64,000 bases of DNA from Siphonodentalium dalli. Taxonomy: Eukaryota > Mollusca > Scaphopoda > Gadilida > Siphonodentaliidae. Below are positions 30,001 to 41,950 of this stretch, piece by piece. The stretch covers positions 19,791,326 through 19,855,325 of the forward strand of contig CP136069.1 of assembly GCA_032622095.1 (NCBI GenBank). Reading direction: 5' to 3'. The notes beneath the pieces are model-generated. The model was not told the DNA's origin. It saw only the letters and a list, made by a program, of their open reading frames with translations, and searched no databases. Position 1 is the first letter of the stretch. Every line of letters begins with the position of its first letter. The translations under genes and the position numbers were made by a program.

Positions 30001-32640
30001 TGACACCCCAGAATTCATCAAGTTCAATAATTGTAAACTCATGTGTATTCACTTTGGGTTATTTATTCAGTTTTAGCTATACCCATAATGGGAAATTCTA
30101 AGAAGAAAGCATGCATCTGAGGATAAAATATACCAATTTAACACAGTTTTATGAGAGACCTTTTTCACATTTATTATTTATTTGTTCTTAAGCGCAAATA
30201 TTTGCAACTAAGCGCAAATCATATGCTCTTAAGTGCAATTATGTGTTTATCAATTTAGTCGCGCTAATGCGTAAATCATTTGGGCTTAAATACAAATACT
30301 TAATACTCGCTTACTTCCCTCTGATTGTGAATGATTAAGTCCATCTCATAGAATATTATCATGGGCCCATAGTAGTTTCCCCATATACAGACTCAAAAGT
30401 TAAAAAAAACAACATTATTTCCATATGCATATCAGCATATGTGTCCCTGGTGTCCCAAGAAATGGTGCCCCAGTCCCAGAGCTCTAGTCTATTTTATTAA
30501 AGGGATATCCCCTGCACAGATATATACCTTTTTCATGGCCCCAAATAGGGAATTAGTGGTTACTGGTGGTTTTCTTCCCTGGTATGGGGTACTTATTTAC
30601 TTGAAATAGGGGGAAACACCTATTTTCATATTATCAGTGTCCCTGTCCCCAAGAATTTGTGTCCCCATTCCAGAGATCTATTATATGTAATAAAAGAGAC
30701 ATATACTGTACAGATCTTTACCATTTCCATGGTGATAAAAGGGATATTGGGGTTACTGGGGGATTGTTTCCCTCATATGGTGGGTCTATATAGACTTAGT
30801 GATGTGTTTAGGCCTGTGCCATTTCAAATTAATTCAGGGGTGATTAATGCATATTAATTTTTATTTGCGCTTAAGCGCAAATTATTTACGCTTAAGCATA
30901 AATATTTGCGCTTAAATATAGAGGTTATTTGCGCTTAAGCGCAAATATATAATAAATGTGAAAAGGGCATCCCATACAGTTGAGACCTACCTGTGTTTGT
31001 GAAGACAAGAGTTTTTTTAATATTCATGAGGTGTGGTAATTATTTACGGTTCTCAGGTGCATTCATTACATTTGAAGAAATTGGAGACATGAAATTAGTT
31101 AAACGGTCTTCGAAATGATTTAATTTGTTGAGTAAAATGTCCATTCAATGAAAATGCCTGATTTACCACCTTCAGATATAACATTCTAGGATAGGGATGC
31201 TGTCAAATATATATTTTTTTGTAATCTACTCAGTTTTAGAAACACTGATGGGAAATAACAAGTCCACGTGGCTAATAATTTACTCAATATTACCAATGAA
31301 ATGGTAATTACAAGAATAAATCATGTCTCTGATGATAAAATTTACCAAATACCAACACAGATGAGGCCTATTTGTCAAGGCATTGGTATTTTAATATTGG
31401 TGAGATGGTAATTATATGTACATGTATTGACTATTTTCAGTGACAAACAAAACAGTTCAGAGAATTGGAGTCATACAATGCATTCAATGCGTATAGAAAT
31501 TATAATTTTTTTTGGCTGAAATGTCCTCTGATGAAAAGTACCAGAGCTACCACTTTAGATTGAATTTAAAGGAAAGCGGCACTGTGAAATATTCACTTTG
31601 AGTTATTTATACAGTTTTAGCCACACCGATGTAGAAAAGCAATTCAATATACATGTAACATAATCAATTCAATATCAACCCATATAATGACATACATGTA
31701 ATAGGCAATTCTAAGAAGGCATGCATCTGATGATAAAATGCATGTATACCAATATAACATAGTTGAGGCCTATTTGTGAAGGCAGTGGTGTTTTAATATT
31801 GGTGAGGTTGTAATAATTGAATATTTTCAGTGACAAACAAAACAGTTGAGATAATTGGAGACATGCAGTACATTCAATATGCATAGAAATTATTTAAATT
31901 GTTTGATGAAATGTTCCTTTAATGAAAAGTGCGGAAGTTGCCACTTATAAATATCAAATTTTTGGATAGGGGTGCTGTAAAATATCAAATTTGAGTAATT
32001 TATTCAGTTTTAGACACACTGAAGGAAAATCATAAGTCCATGTGGCTACAAATCCACTCCATATTACCCATGAAAGGGTAATTACCCGGTATAAGAAGAA
32101 ATCATGTCTCTGATGATCAAATTTACCAAATAGCAATACAGATGAGGCCTATTTGTGAAGGCAATGGTGTTTTAATACTGGTGAGGTGGTAATTACATCT
32201 ACATGTATTGACTATTTTCAGTGACAAACAAAACAGTTAAGAGAATTGGAGACATGTACATGTAGTGCATTGAATGTGCATAGACATTATTTTAAGTTTT
32301 AGCTGAAATGTTCCTCTGATGAAATATACCAGAGCTACCATTTTCAGATATGAATTTAAAGGAAAGCGCCACTGTGAAATATTCACTTTGAGTTATTTAT
32401 CAAGTTTTAGCCACACCGATGTAGAAAAGCAATTCATGTACATTTATACCAATATAACACAGTTGAGGCCTATTTGTGACGGCAATGGTGTTTTAATATT
32501 GGTGAGGTGGTCACTATTTACTATTTTCAGGACAAACACAACATTTGAGAGAATTGGAGATATGCAATGTGTTCAATGTACAAATATAAATTCTTTAAGT
32601 TGTGTTACTCTATGGAGAAAAATCAACTAAAAATGATTAG
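30000..32640. repeat. ~390-bp tandem array, interrupted
   Basis: The marker TTTATTCAGTTTTAG-like segment, followed by ACACYGATG, recurs near 30066, 31225, 31607, 32002 and 32395, about 385-395 bp apart after the insertion 30150-30976 is removed. Each unit also has GAGGCCTATTTGTGAAGGC, GGTGTTTTAATATTGGTGAG and TTCAGTGACAAACAAAACAG. No coding frame is conserved. Confidence 0.85.
30150..30976. mobile_element. Palindrome-rich TIR element, copy B
   Basis: Ends TATGAGAGACC...TTTTTCACATTTATTATTTA and AATAAATGTGAAAAGGGCATCCCATA; near-identical flanks CAGTTT / CAGTTG (30144-30149, 30977-30982). Subterminal copies of the GCGCTTAAGCGC palindrome lie at 30185-30290 and 30865-30945. The middle matches copy A. 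It sits inside one unit of the 390-bp array, so the array is older. Confidence 0.75.
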
Positions 32641-33652
32641 TATTATTAATTCTTTCAATAGCACCCAAAAAAAGGACCAGACCAATCTCATATATTTGGA
32701 AATTTGCAAGTGACAGTCATTTCAGACAAATATTTTTACCAAAAGTAGAAGAAAAAAAGATGTCCCTCTATTAATTGGATAATCAAAACAATTTAAATTT
32801 ATACACACACATATAATATACATCTACATGTATGATGTAAAATTTACAAATACTGGGGCTGGCATAGCATTTTCAATAGTTGAACATTTTGACCAAAGCT
32901 GGGGGGGGGGGTGACATTAGCCATGTTCATTTTGGTGATGGTCTTCTCATTAATTTACTACAAAGCAAAATAATTATTTGAGGTTCCCCCTTACCGGTAC
33001 TTAATTCAAAAGGTTTCAAAGGTTTAATTTATTGGTGAATTTTAAATCATAATTAAATTATGTGATTGTCTATCTTATAATTATACACATGTGAAATATA
33101 AATATTATACATTATACGTTAATCGTTATATAGAAAAATAATAAAGCTGACATGCTATTTATGTTACTGAATACAGGTAACATATTAAAGCTTGGTTAGT
33201 TTTGTTTCGTTTCGCTGCTGATTCCTGTTTTTATTTTTTGGGGACGAATCGGCATTTTGAATTCTGCATTTGGCTGTGTGTTTTAACTACAAATTTGTTT
33301 TATTAGCAGGTAAGTAAAGTGTTATTAATCTATCGGGGTACGTCTTCGTTATGAAACGAATGTTACTAGTGTAATAATTAATTTAAGTACGATTGAAAAA
33401 GCAGTAATTTCTTTGTTTTCGAGTTCGACTTTCGAAATTTGTGATTCCTTTGTTTACGTTACGAAATTTGTGTCGACTTGCACATACTGTGTCATACAGT
33501 CATTCTATGATACTTCTGCGCGTGACCTGATGTAGTAATGGAAACAACATGTATTTATCTGACGGGTCCGCTTGGTAAATTAAAATTTTTTGCAATACAT
33601 TATAAATATATTTTTGAGAAAAAAATTTCTGGAAAATTTTACATCACATGAC
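32641..33652. other. Unassigned, with a G run at 32900
   Basis: A G run (GGGGGGGGGGTGACA) lies near 32900. A consensus plus-strand donor (TTAGCAG|GTAAGTA) at 33309/33310 has no coding exon that I can support. Otherwise AT-rich. Confidence 0.45.
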
Positions 33653-34123
33653 CAGGTCTGGCAAATGTGAGAATACAGCTGCAATAGCTGTATTCAGCTA
33701 ACCTAGCTGTATTCAGCTAACCTAGCTGTATTCAGCTATATATTATACTCTCAACCCAGCTGTTTTCCATAATAAACTAGAAGCACTAAATTGCGCATCG
33801 AAATTAGGCTACCGCAGTACCGGTACCGTACCATATTCTCCGGTCACCCTCAACCAAATCAAAATCGTCGCTTGTTGCCTTTTGTCGGCACAGCGATGGT
33901 GATTAATAGATTATGTCTGAAAACTTACTACGGCGGTTGATGTCGGTCATAACGGTTTAAAAAACTCTCTTATGCAATGCGAAATACCTTGAAAATTACA
34001 TTAAATACAATATTTATCACCGAAGATTGAACATCTTAATCATTCCTGGAAGTATCAATATGATGCTGCTAAAACGCAGTTTGGTTGGTGTGTTAAAACA
34101 GGTAAAAAGGGGAACATCTCTAG

Positions 34124-34890
34124 TAGTGCTGCGGACCGGACCGCTTTGGACCGGTCCAGGGTTGGACCGCTGTCCGGTCCAGACCGGGTGTCACTGGACC
34201 AGACCACTTTTTGCCGCCGGTCCGGTACTCTCGGTCCACTATTTTACTTCAGTTATAATAAACTATCGCGAATATTATTGCGTATTTGCCGTCCTATCAA
34301 TTAGCAACGATGTATTGACGCAATCAAGTGGTTAATATCTATTAAACGTTTGATGCCACGAAAACAATGTACAGATGTACTTTGTACATGTCAATTTCCT
34401 TATAATGAAGACAAGACAGTCACATTAATCCAATAGTAGTTGTACTTCGGTATATAACTGTAATTGTCAGGACTATACAATTGGCCATCACAATCTCCAA
34501 GCCTCCAATATTAATGTAGTAGTCATAGATAGAACGACACAACTGTGTGAACTGGTTAACGTTCGCATTACTAGAAATACTATTATCGTGCATCGTTCCA
34601 AGTATATCCCACCAGAGACAGCAATGATGCATACAATCGGCAAACAATGTAAGTTTTAACATATATGGACTCATTGCAATGCACTGAACTCAGTAACCTT
34701 GTACTTGTAGTTTGTACTATACAGAGTAAAAACTTTGAGAAAACAGAGAATTCATTAACATATAGCCTAATATACATGTAGGTGGACCTGGTGGACCGGA
34801 CCGTTTTGGACCGGTCCAGGCATGTGTACCGGAATGGACCGGACTGGACCGGACTGGACCCAAGGTGGTCCTGTTCGGTCCGCATCACTA
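34124..34890. mobile_element. hAT-type non-autonomous element, GGACCGG-rich ends
   Basis: 8-bp TSD ATCTCTAG at 34116-34123 and 34891-34898. TIRs TAGTGCTGCGGACC and TAGTGATGCGGACC (right end, reverse complement), one mismatch in 14. Subterminal clusters of GGACCGG occur at both ends (34130-34220, 34785-34880), as is usual for transposase-binding sites in hAT elements. Confidence 0.88.
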
Positions 34891-35049
34891 ATCTCTAGCC
34901 AGAGTTTAACCGAGCGAGTTCCACTCACTGCTTGAGCGGATTCTCTCCCAAAAATACGGTAACGCATACATGTATGTCAAAATCGCGAAAATACAGATAA
35001 CAATGTTATGTAACTTATGTTTAGTAAGTTTTCACACATTATATATTTT

Positions 35050-35118
35050 CCCACCAAACAGATTGAATAGTTCTGACTCGCTAATAGCGAGTCAGAACTA
35101 TTCAATCTGTTTAGTGGG
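35050..35118. repeat. Near-perfect palindrome, 34-bp arms
   Basis: Arms 35050-35083 and 35085-35118 around an A at 35084, one mismatch; the centre reads GACTCGCTAATAGCGAGTC. Confidence 0.9.
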
Positions 35119-35708
35119 TAAATGACCAGGACATCATGTTCAGAAGTGGCATTATAATTTCAGTTGTCCCTATGTTGTGCCATACATTTGCAATATGCCG
35201 CACAATATCTGTATATACTGTTATGAATAGTTACCAGTATCGCTCACAAACGGTGAACCGCTAGTGGTATGTAATTCTAAATGCTTGATATACAGGTAGG
35301 TACACCATTATAACTATCCCCCCCCCCGGCCCTACCGGTTTAGCATCGGGAAGAAGTAAACAAGTGTTTGGGACGAATTTGATCTTTATTTTATAAGTTA
35401 GTTATTGAATGCTTTCGCAGAAAATAGTCCCCAGAATATTTACTTATATCGACCACCGTAGTAAGTTTTCACACAGAATTGCCGTGTCGACCAAATGCAA
35501 CACTTTGTCAGAAAACAAGTGCTGGCTTTGAATTGGTTGAGGGTGGCCGGAGAATATGGTAGCCTAATTTTGATGCGCAAATTAGCGCTTCTAGTTTATT
35601 ATCGAAAAACAGCTGGTTTGAGTCATTGAGAGTATAATATATAGCTGAATACAGCTAGGTTAGCTGAATACAGCTATTGTAGCTGTATTCTCACATTTGC
35701 CAGACCTG

Positions 35709-36407
35709 TTGACCTACAATGGGCATGGCTACATTTGAAAAATCCAAAAATAAATACACCAATAACATAATGAAGTAAATGAACAAGTTCCAAGCGAACC
35801 CGCCAAATAAATACCTGTTGTTTTCAATACCACATCAAGTCACACTCAGAAGTATGTGCAACTCTGCCATCGACATTGCTTGTTATTGTCATGGTCAATT
35901 TTGAGAATTGTTGTTTGTGTGTAATTCATTAACTGACTCATGAATTGATCCCAGTCTTTTCGCATACATGTACACCTACCGGTATTGTACTAGTACGGTA
36001 CCATTATGTTCATGATACTTATTATTAGACACGTTTTATGAGATGGTAGGCTGGGAATGTCAGACTGTCATGTCTACGTGTACCGCCAGTCAACCGTTAC
36101 CACTGTGAAGCATAGCATTTAACTAGCGATATCTGCCAGTAATCTTACAGTGGTAATATTAATATATAAACATGGTAAAGCAGGTAAATTGCCATCACAT
36201 TATTTTCTTGCAACTGCCGAAAACGATAAAACAAATTCTCTTCTACTGGTACCTCACACATTGGAACTGGGCTTGATTTTAAGTCTTAGGCAACAGGCAT
36301 GCGGAACATTTAGTGTGCGGAGTGAAGAATAATGCTGGGCCTGCTTAAATCAACCGGTATCGCAAACCGTGATGACATTCATCGTGGTGTAACCGCAGTG
36401 GATGTAC
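35709..36407. other. Unassigned
   Basis: No gene or repeat recognised. Confidence 0.5.
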
Positions 36408-36783
36408 CCTGCTGGACAAAACAAGTGTCCATTGGCACCGTGGTGTACCGTTATTTGCCGTTCAGCCTCGGTGTTAGAGTTTGTAACTGCAGTTCAGCAC
36501 CACGGCCGAGCGACAGGTACACCACGGCCGAACGTCAAGTAAACATATGTACACCATGGTCGAAAAGCAATTACCGGTACAACAGGGCTGAATGGCATGT
36601 ACACCATTGTTAGATTTCTGGTTTGTATTGTCTTTTGTATTGGCAACTACACCATGGCCGAATGGTAAATACACTGCGGCCCAACTATAGTTAGCCAGTG
36701 GAGCCGCGTTGTAGATGCATTTCGGCTGCGGTGGCAATGCTAACTGCACCGTGGTTAAGTGGACACTTGTTTTGCCCAGCAGG
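36408..36783. repeat. CCGAATGG-repeat TIR element, copy 1
   Basis: Ends CCTGCTGGACAAAACAAGTG and (right) CACTTGTTTTGCCCAGCAGG are inverted. The interior is built of short degenerate units around TACACCACGGCCGAACG and TACACCATGGCCGAATGG on both strands. A second copy in opposite orientation is at 55163-55521. Confidence 0.75.
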
Positions 36784-37671
36784 GGAGGTGCAATGTTGAA
36801 GCTATAACCTTAACACAGTGTTGGAGTTTTCTGCGGTATTACTAGGATGACACCGATTTGGAGGTGATCAATTACTTTAAGTATTCTCGGTAACTGTACA
36901 TGTATATACGTACTGGTACATGGTTGGTACACATTGGTCAATGAAGTTCAATATAGTGCATCATTCATTAACATGTTTCTCTAAAATATCATTATTACGA
37001 TTACATGGTTGCGCATTAAAGAGAGTACATCTACGCAAGGTATTCTTAAATTAATTGATGTCATCTAAAGTGGTCTCATCCTGGTAAACCGTAGTGTTTT
37101 TACTCATGGGGCATTCAAGAATGGCAAAGATGATCTTCATTGTGTTATAATTTAGAATTAACATTTACCAAAATTATGAAAATACATGCACATGTATATC
37201 CTCAAGTTTGAAGAATATACCGGTACAATGTGCTACCATTCCTTGTGATGGCATTAATGAATATCGGACAAGTTGGAAATGACGGAATGGTCCAAGGATC
37301 AATATTTACCCTGATTTCGTCATCATTGTTTTATATAGGGAGTTGTGGGGCAAAGTGTTATATTTCGTGAAGTTCAGTCGTACAAAATAGTTTCATCTTG
37401 TTGAAAGTTGTTGTGTTTACATTTGCAGCTATTCAAAGAGGGATGGACTGATTATGTGTATGTCCAGTTATCTGATTTGCCAACTGAAGGGAAGTTGAAT
37501 ATCATTCTGTGAATTTCTGTCGGTGCAACAAATACATTCTCAACCAACTTGACAGTATAAACCTGCATTTAATATATATGATTACACGTGAGTAATAATA
37601 TATATTATTTTGTAATAAGTTTTATTAAATCTTATCATGATCTACCGGGTACATGTACATGTAACCATGTC
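36784..37671. other. Unassigned
   Basis: A short piece near 37140-37215 (TTATAATTTAGAATTAACAT) matches the dispersed family at 58738-58990. No gene recognised. Confidence 0.5.
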
Positions 37672-38331
37672 CAGAGGCGGACTGTGCCAAAAACACAGCC
37701 AGGGAAATGGTTATAATACCGGCCCATCTGCACCCCCCTTAAATCAGAATCTGTTCGGGGGGTGTCCCCCTTGGGAAATTCCAACTGCACCCCCCGCCCT
37801 TGAATCAGAATCAGACCAAATACATGTTTTTGCATAATTCCATTTGCACCTCATTGCTCTAGCCTAATATCCTATATATTCATACACATGGTTTTACATG
37901 TATATATTCCCGGTATCAGACCATTCAAATATTGTTACCTGAAAAATATCATAAATTATAACATCTAGCTGTCTAACTCCAGACAAATACACACGTCTAC
38001 GAACAAGAGTACAGGACAAACTGGGCTGTCCATGGGGGTTTCGGCCCGGGGTGAGGATATTTTGAAAACTACAAGAAAATGGCTAATCCTTGCATCTAGA
38101 CTGGCCTCATCTGAAGCGTTCCTATTGTGTTGGAAAGTGGGGGAGTGTCCGGGAAGGGTGCGTGAGAAATCTTTTGGGATTTACAGCCAATTACGATTAG
38201 CTAATTAGGCTGGTTAAACAACACATGTGGCAACCCACGTCGGTTTTCTTTGCAGCCCAACAACATATACTCCCCACGGCCTCCGGCCCATCAGGAATTT
38301 TCCTGGTCTCCCGATCGGCCAGTCGCCTCTG
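37672..38331. mobile_element. hAT-type element, second copy of CAGAGGCGGA family
   Basis: TIRs CAGAGGCGGACTGTGCC and GGCCAGTCGCCTCTG; flanks ACCATGTC and GTCATGTC match at 6 of 8. The interior is colinear with 19007-19939 but shorter, and with fewer poly-G tracts. Confidence 0.75.
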
Positions 38332-38655
38332 GTCATGTCTGGACGCGTTACGGTACATGATATACAGCCATACAGGTACTGGACAACATGCACATCCTGG
38401 TCATGTCTGTCTTTATGGGATCAATTTTAAGTAAACATGTTGATTTACATGTACATGTTTAGGTTTTTATTTAGTTTTGAAAATAAAAATCATTTTGCTC
38501 ACTATCATGCCAGTGAATCTGTTACCATTATGGCATATGAAAAACAAACAACCATATATTTGGGACTCATCCCCCGACAGCTGTCATTATGCATGTCACA
38601 GAGGTCACCATATATGTGCATGTACAGGCCACATTGATTCTGTCGCTTCATTATA
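38332..38655. other. Unassigned
   Basis: Nothing recognised. Confidence 0.5.
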
Positions 38656-39132
38656 TTAAAGATACTCAATCCGATCAGAGGGTCCTATATTACTATTTCT
38701 TTGGCTTTGGGGGTAAAAAATAGTCGAGTCGAGGAACTCACCCATCAGAGCTCAGAGTGATTTGATATCGATTTTTGAAATCAATTAATTTTTCCGAGAT
38801 CTGTTCCAAACGATAGCAGATCGCGTGATCAAAACGGACAAATTGCGGGTTATAAGATGCATAACTCTAAAATAAAGTGCTTGCTATCAACAATAATAAC
38901 CACTAAGACTTGATTTTAGAGTTATCATCTTACATCCGCAATTTGTCCGTTTTGATCACGTGATCTGTTATCTTTTGAGAAAGATCTCCGAAAATTAATT
39001 AATTTCAAAAATCGATATCTAATCACTCTGAGCTCTGATGAGTGGGTTCCTCGACTCGAATCAAATATTGTTTACCCCCAAAGCCAAAGAACGAGTAACA
39101 TAGGACCCTCTGATCGGATTTAGTACCTTTAA
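38656..39132. mobile_element. TTAA fold-back element, copy 1
   Basis: TTAA at both ends. The element 38660-39128 is almost one long inverted repeat: AATCCGATCAGAGGGTCCTA and its complement at the ends, CAAATTGCGG/CCGCAATTTG near the middle. It would fold into a stem of over 200 bp. Copy 2 at 50960-51362, solo arm at 17434-17530. Confidence 0.82.
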
Positions 39133-39776
39133 AGATATGTTCAGTGTTGGCGGTGAGTACCGGGTTATGCTGTTAAAATATTCAGCTCTGTCAAAAAAGA
39201 GTTTGTTCTTATACCAATCAGAAATATGGCATAAGCAGTATGTTACTGTCAAATGTTTTTCCTTTGTTATGTCAACAAAAGCAAAAAAAGAACCTGGCTT
39301 TTGTTTAGATCCGGATATACTTGTAGTAAACATAAAGAGCGTTATTTGTTACTGTTTTCCAGATATGGAAACAATAAAGAGTGTTTATATAATTTGTGTG
39401 TGATTAACCAATATAAGTGCACTGTGTTATGTAAACAGAAGCAAAACTTCTGTAACACGAGAAGGTTCTTGTTTACATACAGTATCGTACGTCTTGATGA
39501 CAATATACTACCGGTATTTATACGCTGATTATGTTTGGCATATGAACAAAACAATATATATTTTAATATTCCTTCCGTTGATGGCGATTTGAACAAATAT
39601 GAATATCTCTGCAATGAACACTGTCCGTGCCTTCAAAGTCCAATCTATTAATTATATCCCTCCTGCAATGAAGTTGTGGGGGTATACTGGAATCAGCTGC
39701 AATCTGTCCATGGACACAAATTTCTCAGTCGTTTTTTCAATTGTCTTCCATATAATTTGGCATACATGTAGTTATC
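39133..39776. other. Unassigned
   Basis: Several overlapping frames of about 90 codons exist on both strands, but none has a recognisable motif. Confidence 0.45.
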
Positions 39777-40175
39777 CACCTTGGGAATCTGTGCACCTGC
39801 GATTATGGCATCTGTCAGACTTTTTTGGTGGAGTTATCCCCATTTTTTTACTTAGAAAATTTTGACACAGATATTTAGTACCATGGGAACCTAATCACCT
39901 GCCATTATGATGTCTGTCAGACTTTTTTTGGTGGAGTTATTTCCCTTTTTTAACATAGAAACTTTTTTGCAACATGCATATTTTTGTCTGAGCTTTTATT
40001 CCGACATTTTTAGGTCAATGTTTCTGAAACTTGGCACAAATATTTAGTACCAAGGGAATCTGTGCACCTGCGATTATGACATCTGTACAACTTTTGAGTT
40101 ATTTCCCCTTTTCAACTTAATAACATTTTTGCAACATGCATAATTTTGTCCCAGTTTTTATTCCTACATTTTTCC
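39777..40175. repeat. Irregular tandem repeat (GCACCTGCGATTATG)
   Basis: Units beginning GGGAATCTGTGCACCTGCGA at 39784 and 40055, and GGGAACCTAATCACCTGCCA at 39886; each is followed by ATCTGTCAGACTTTTTT, GGTGGAGTTAT and TTTCCC. Confidence 0.7.
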
Positions 40176-40903
40176 TTCATTAGCAGGGCTTATATATCGA
40201 CGAGAATCCAAATCTAGATTCTCGTAAATATTCTCGCAAATTACATGGATTCTCGCAAAAAACGTATGTTTGGATTCCCGCAGTATCAGATGAAATATAC
40301 CGGTATGACAATGGAAATTATTATTTTAACTATATGTGTATTGACAAGTTTAACATTTTAGTGTTTTGAGAACAGTGGGGGGGGGGTATCCTTAGTCCCA
40401 TTTTGTCACCACCTCTAGTTAACAACGACCCCGCTCAGCGCACGGAGAGAAACTTGTTTGTATGAGAATGATTAATAGTTTTGATTGCACGAACGATAAT
40501 ATTGAACTGCTGATATACTGTTAAAAAAATAATTTGAGACCGTTGGTTTGCACACCATGGTTTTGATGATTAAACGAAGTACAAAATGTACCATACTACC
40601 ATACCACATTAGTTTTCCTTTGGAACTTCTGTATGTAATTTAGAGCAGCAACGATTCATCTTGATTTCAATGTATTGCCTTTACACTTTCACAAGATACA
40701 AAATGTACCTATTATTACCTATTACAAATATCACAATTTTAGCTCATTGAAAGCAAAAATAACCCATATTTACTACGGTATATAAAATGTACCTATTAGG
40801 TGTATTGTGCGAAGTCTATCTCGATACACAAATATCATAATTTTAGCATATTGAAAGCAAAATTACCCCATATTTACTATGTTTTTTTTAGCAATTTAGG
40901 CAG
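40176..40903. other. Unassigned, with a G run at 40377
   Basis: CAGTGGGGGGGGGGTATCC near 40380. ATATGAAAATGTACCTATTA-type segments repeat weakly at 40690-40830. No gene recognised. Confidence 0.45.
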
Positions 40904-41001
40904 GGGGGGGGTGAAAAAAAAAATGCCGGGGTGGGTGGGTGGTCAAAGCCACCAACAAGCAATTTTTTCCGCAACTAAAAAAAAAATTCCTGCTTGTTTT
41001 T
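40904..41001. repeat. Poly-G element fragment
   Basis: GGGGGGGGGTGAAAAA, TGCCGGGGTGGGTGGGTGG, then AAGCCACCAACAAGCAATTT and TTCCTGCTTG, as at 20069-20195. It ends exactly where the next element begins. Confidence 0.7.
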
Positions 41002-41950
41002 AGCTCAACTTTACTTTGTAAAGTTTGAGCTATTGCCATGGCTTTGTCGTCCGTCGTCCGTGTGTGTGTGTGTGCGTAAGGCGTCAACAATAGAGGCTAC
41101 AGGTCGTACCTTTGATCGGATCATTATGAAATTTGTCATAGCTGTTGACATCAACATTTGTACCGGAATGGTTCATTTTCGGGTCATTCGGAAAAAAAAC
41201 ATGGCCGCCAGCGGCCATCTTAGATTTCAAAATTCAATCCATTAGCACGGGCTACAGGCCGTACTGTTCGTCTGATCGTCATGAAATTTGTCATGGATGT
41301 TAATATTGACATGTAGATGGGAATGAGTAATTTTGGGGTCATTCGGCCAATAAACATGGCCGCCAGCAGCCGTCTTGGATTTTACTCTTTGCATGACTAA
41401 ATCCTTTAGCACGGGCTACAGGTCGTACCTTTGTTCAGATCATCATAAAATTTGTCATGGATGTTAACAATGACATGTAGATGGGAACGAGTCATTTTTG
41501 GGTTATTCGGGCAAAAAACATGCCCGCCAGCAGCCATCTTGGATTTTACTCTTTGTATGACTAATTCCTTTATCACAGGCTACAGGTCGTACCTTTAGTC
41601 TGATCATCATGAAATTTGTCATGGCTGTTGAAATTGGAATGTAGATGGGAACGAGTCATTTTGGGGTCATTCGGACAAAAAACATGGCCGCCAGTGGCCA
41701 TCTTTGATTTCAAAATTCAATCCATTAGCACGGGCCACAGGTCGTACTGTTTATCTGATCATCATGAAATTTGTCATGGATGTTAATATTGACATTTAGA
41801 TGGGAACTAGTCATTTTGTGGTCATTCGGCCCAAAAACATGACCGCCAGCAGCCATCTTGGATTTTACTCTTTGTATGACTAAATCCTTTAGCACGGGCT
41901 ACAGGTCGTACCTTTAGTCTGATCATCATGAAATTTGTCATGGATGTTAA

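Larger units (their letters stand above)
33653..35708. mobile_element. Long-TIR element carrying a nested hAT
   Basis: TIRs of about 200 bp begin CAGGTCTGGCAAATGTGAGA and include repeated AGCTGTATTCAGCTAACCT motifs; the right arm (35500-35708) is the reverse complement. The left arm has one extra AGCTGTATTCAGCTAACCT unit. No clear target duplication. A hAT at 34124-34890 and a 69-bp palindrome at 35050-35118 lie inside. No transposase recognised. Confidence 0.75.

Noticed and set aside
33200-33310. Plus-strand first exon ending at TTAGCAG|GTAAGTA
   Set aside because: A good donor alone is not enough; no coding frame, promoter element or partner acceptor could be supported.
34027-34123. Short coding-like stretch (HSWKYQYDAAKTQFGWCVKT) before a GT in the long-TIR element
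   Set aside because: About 30 residues, no recognisable domain, weak acceptor; cannot be separated from chance.
39061-39614. Cluster of ~90-codon frames on both strands
   Set aside because: Overlapping frames in opposite directions without motifs; partly inside the TTAA fold-back element.
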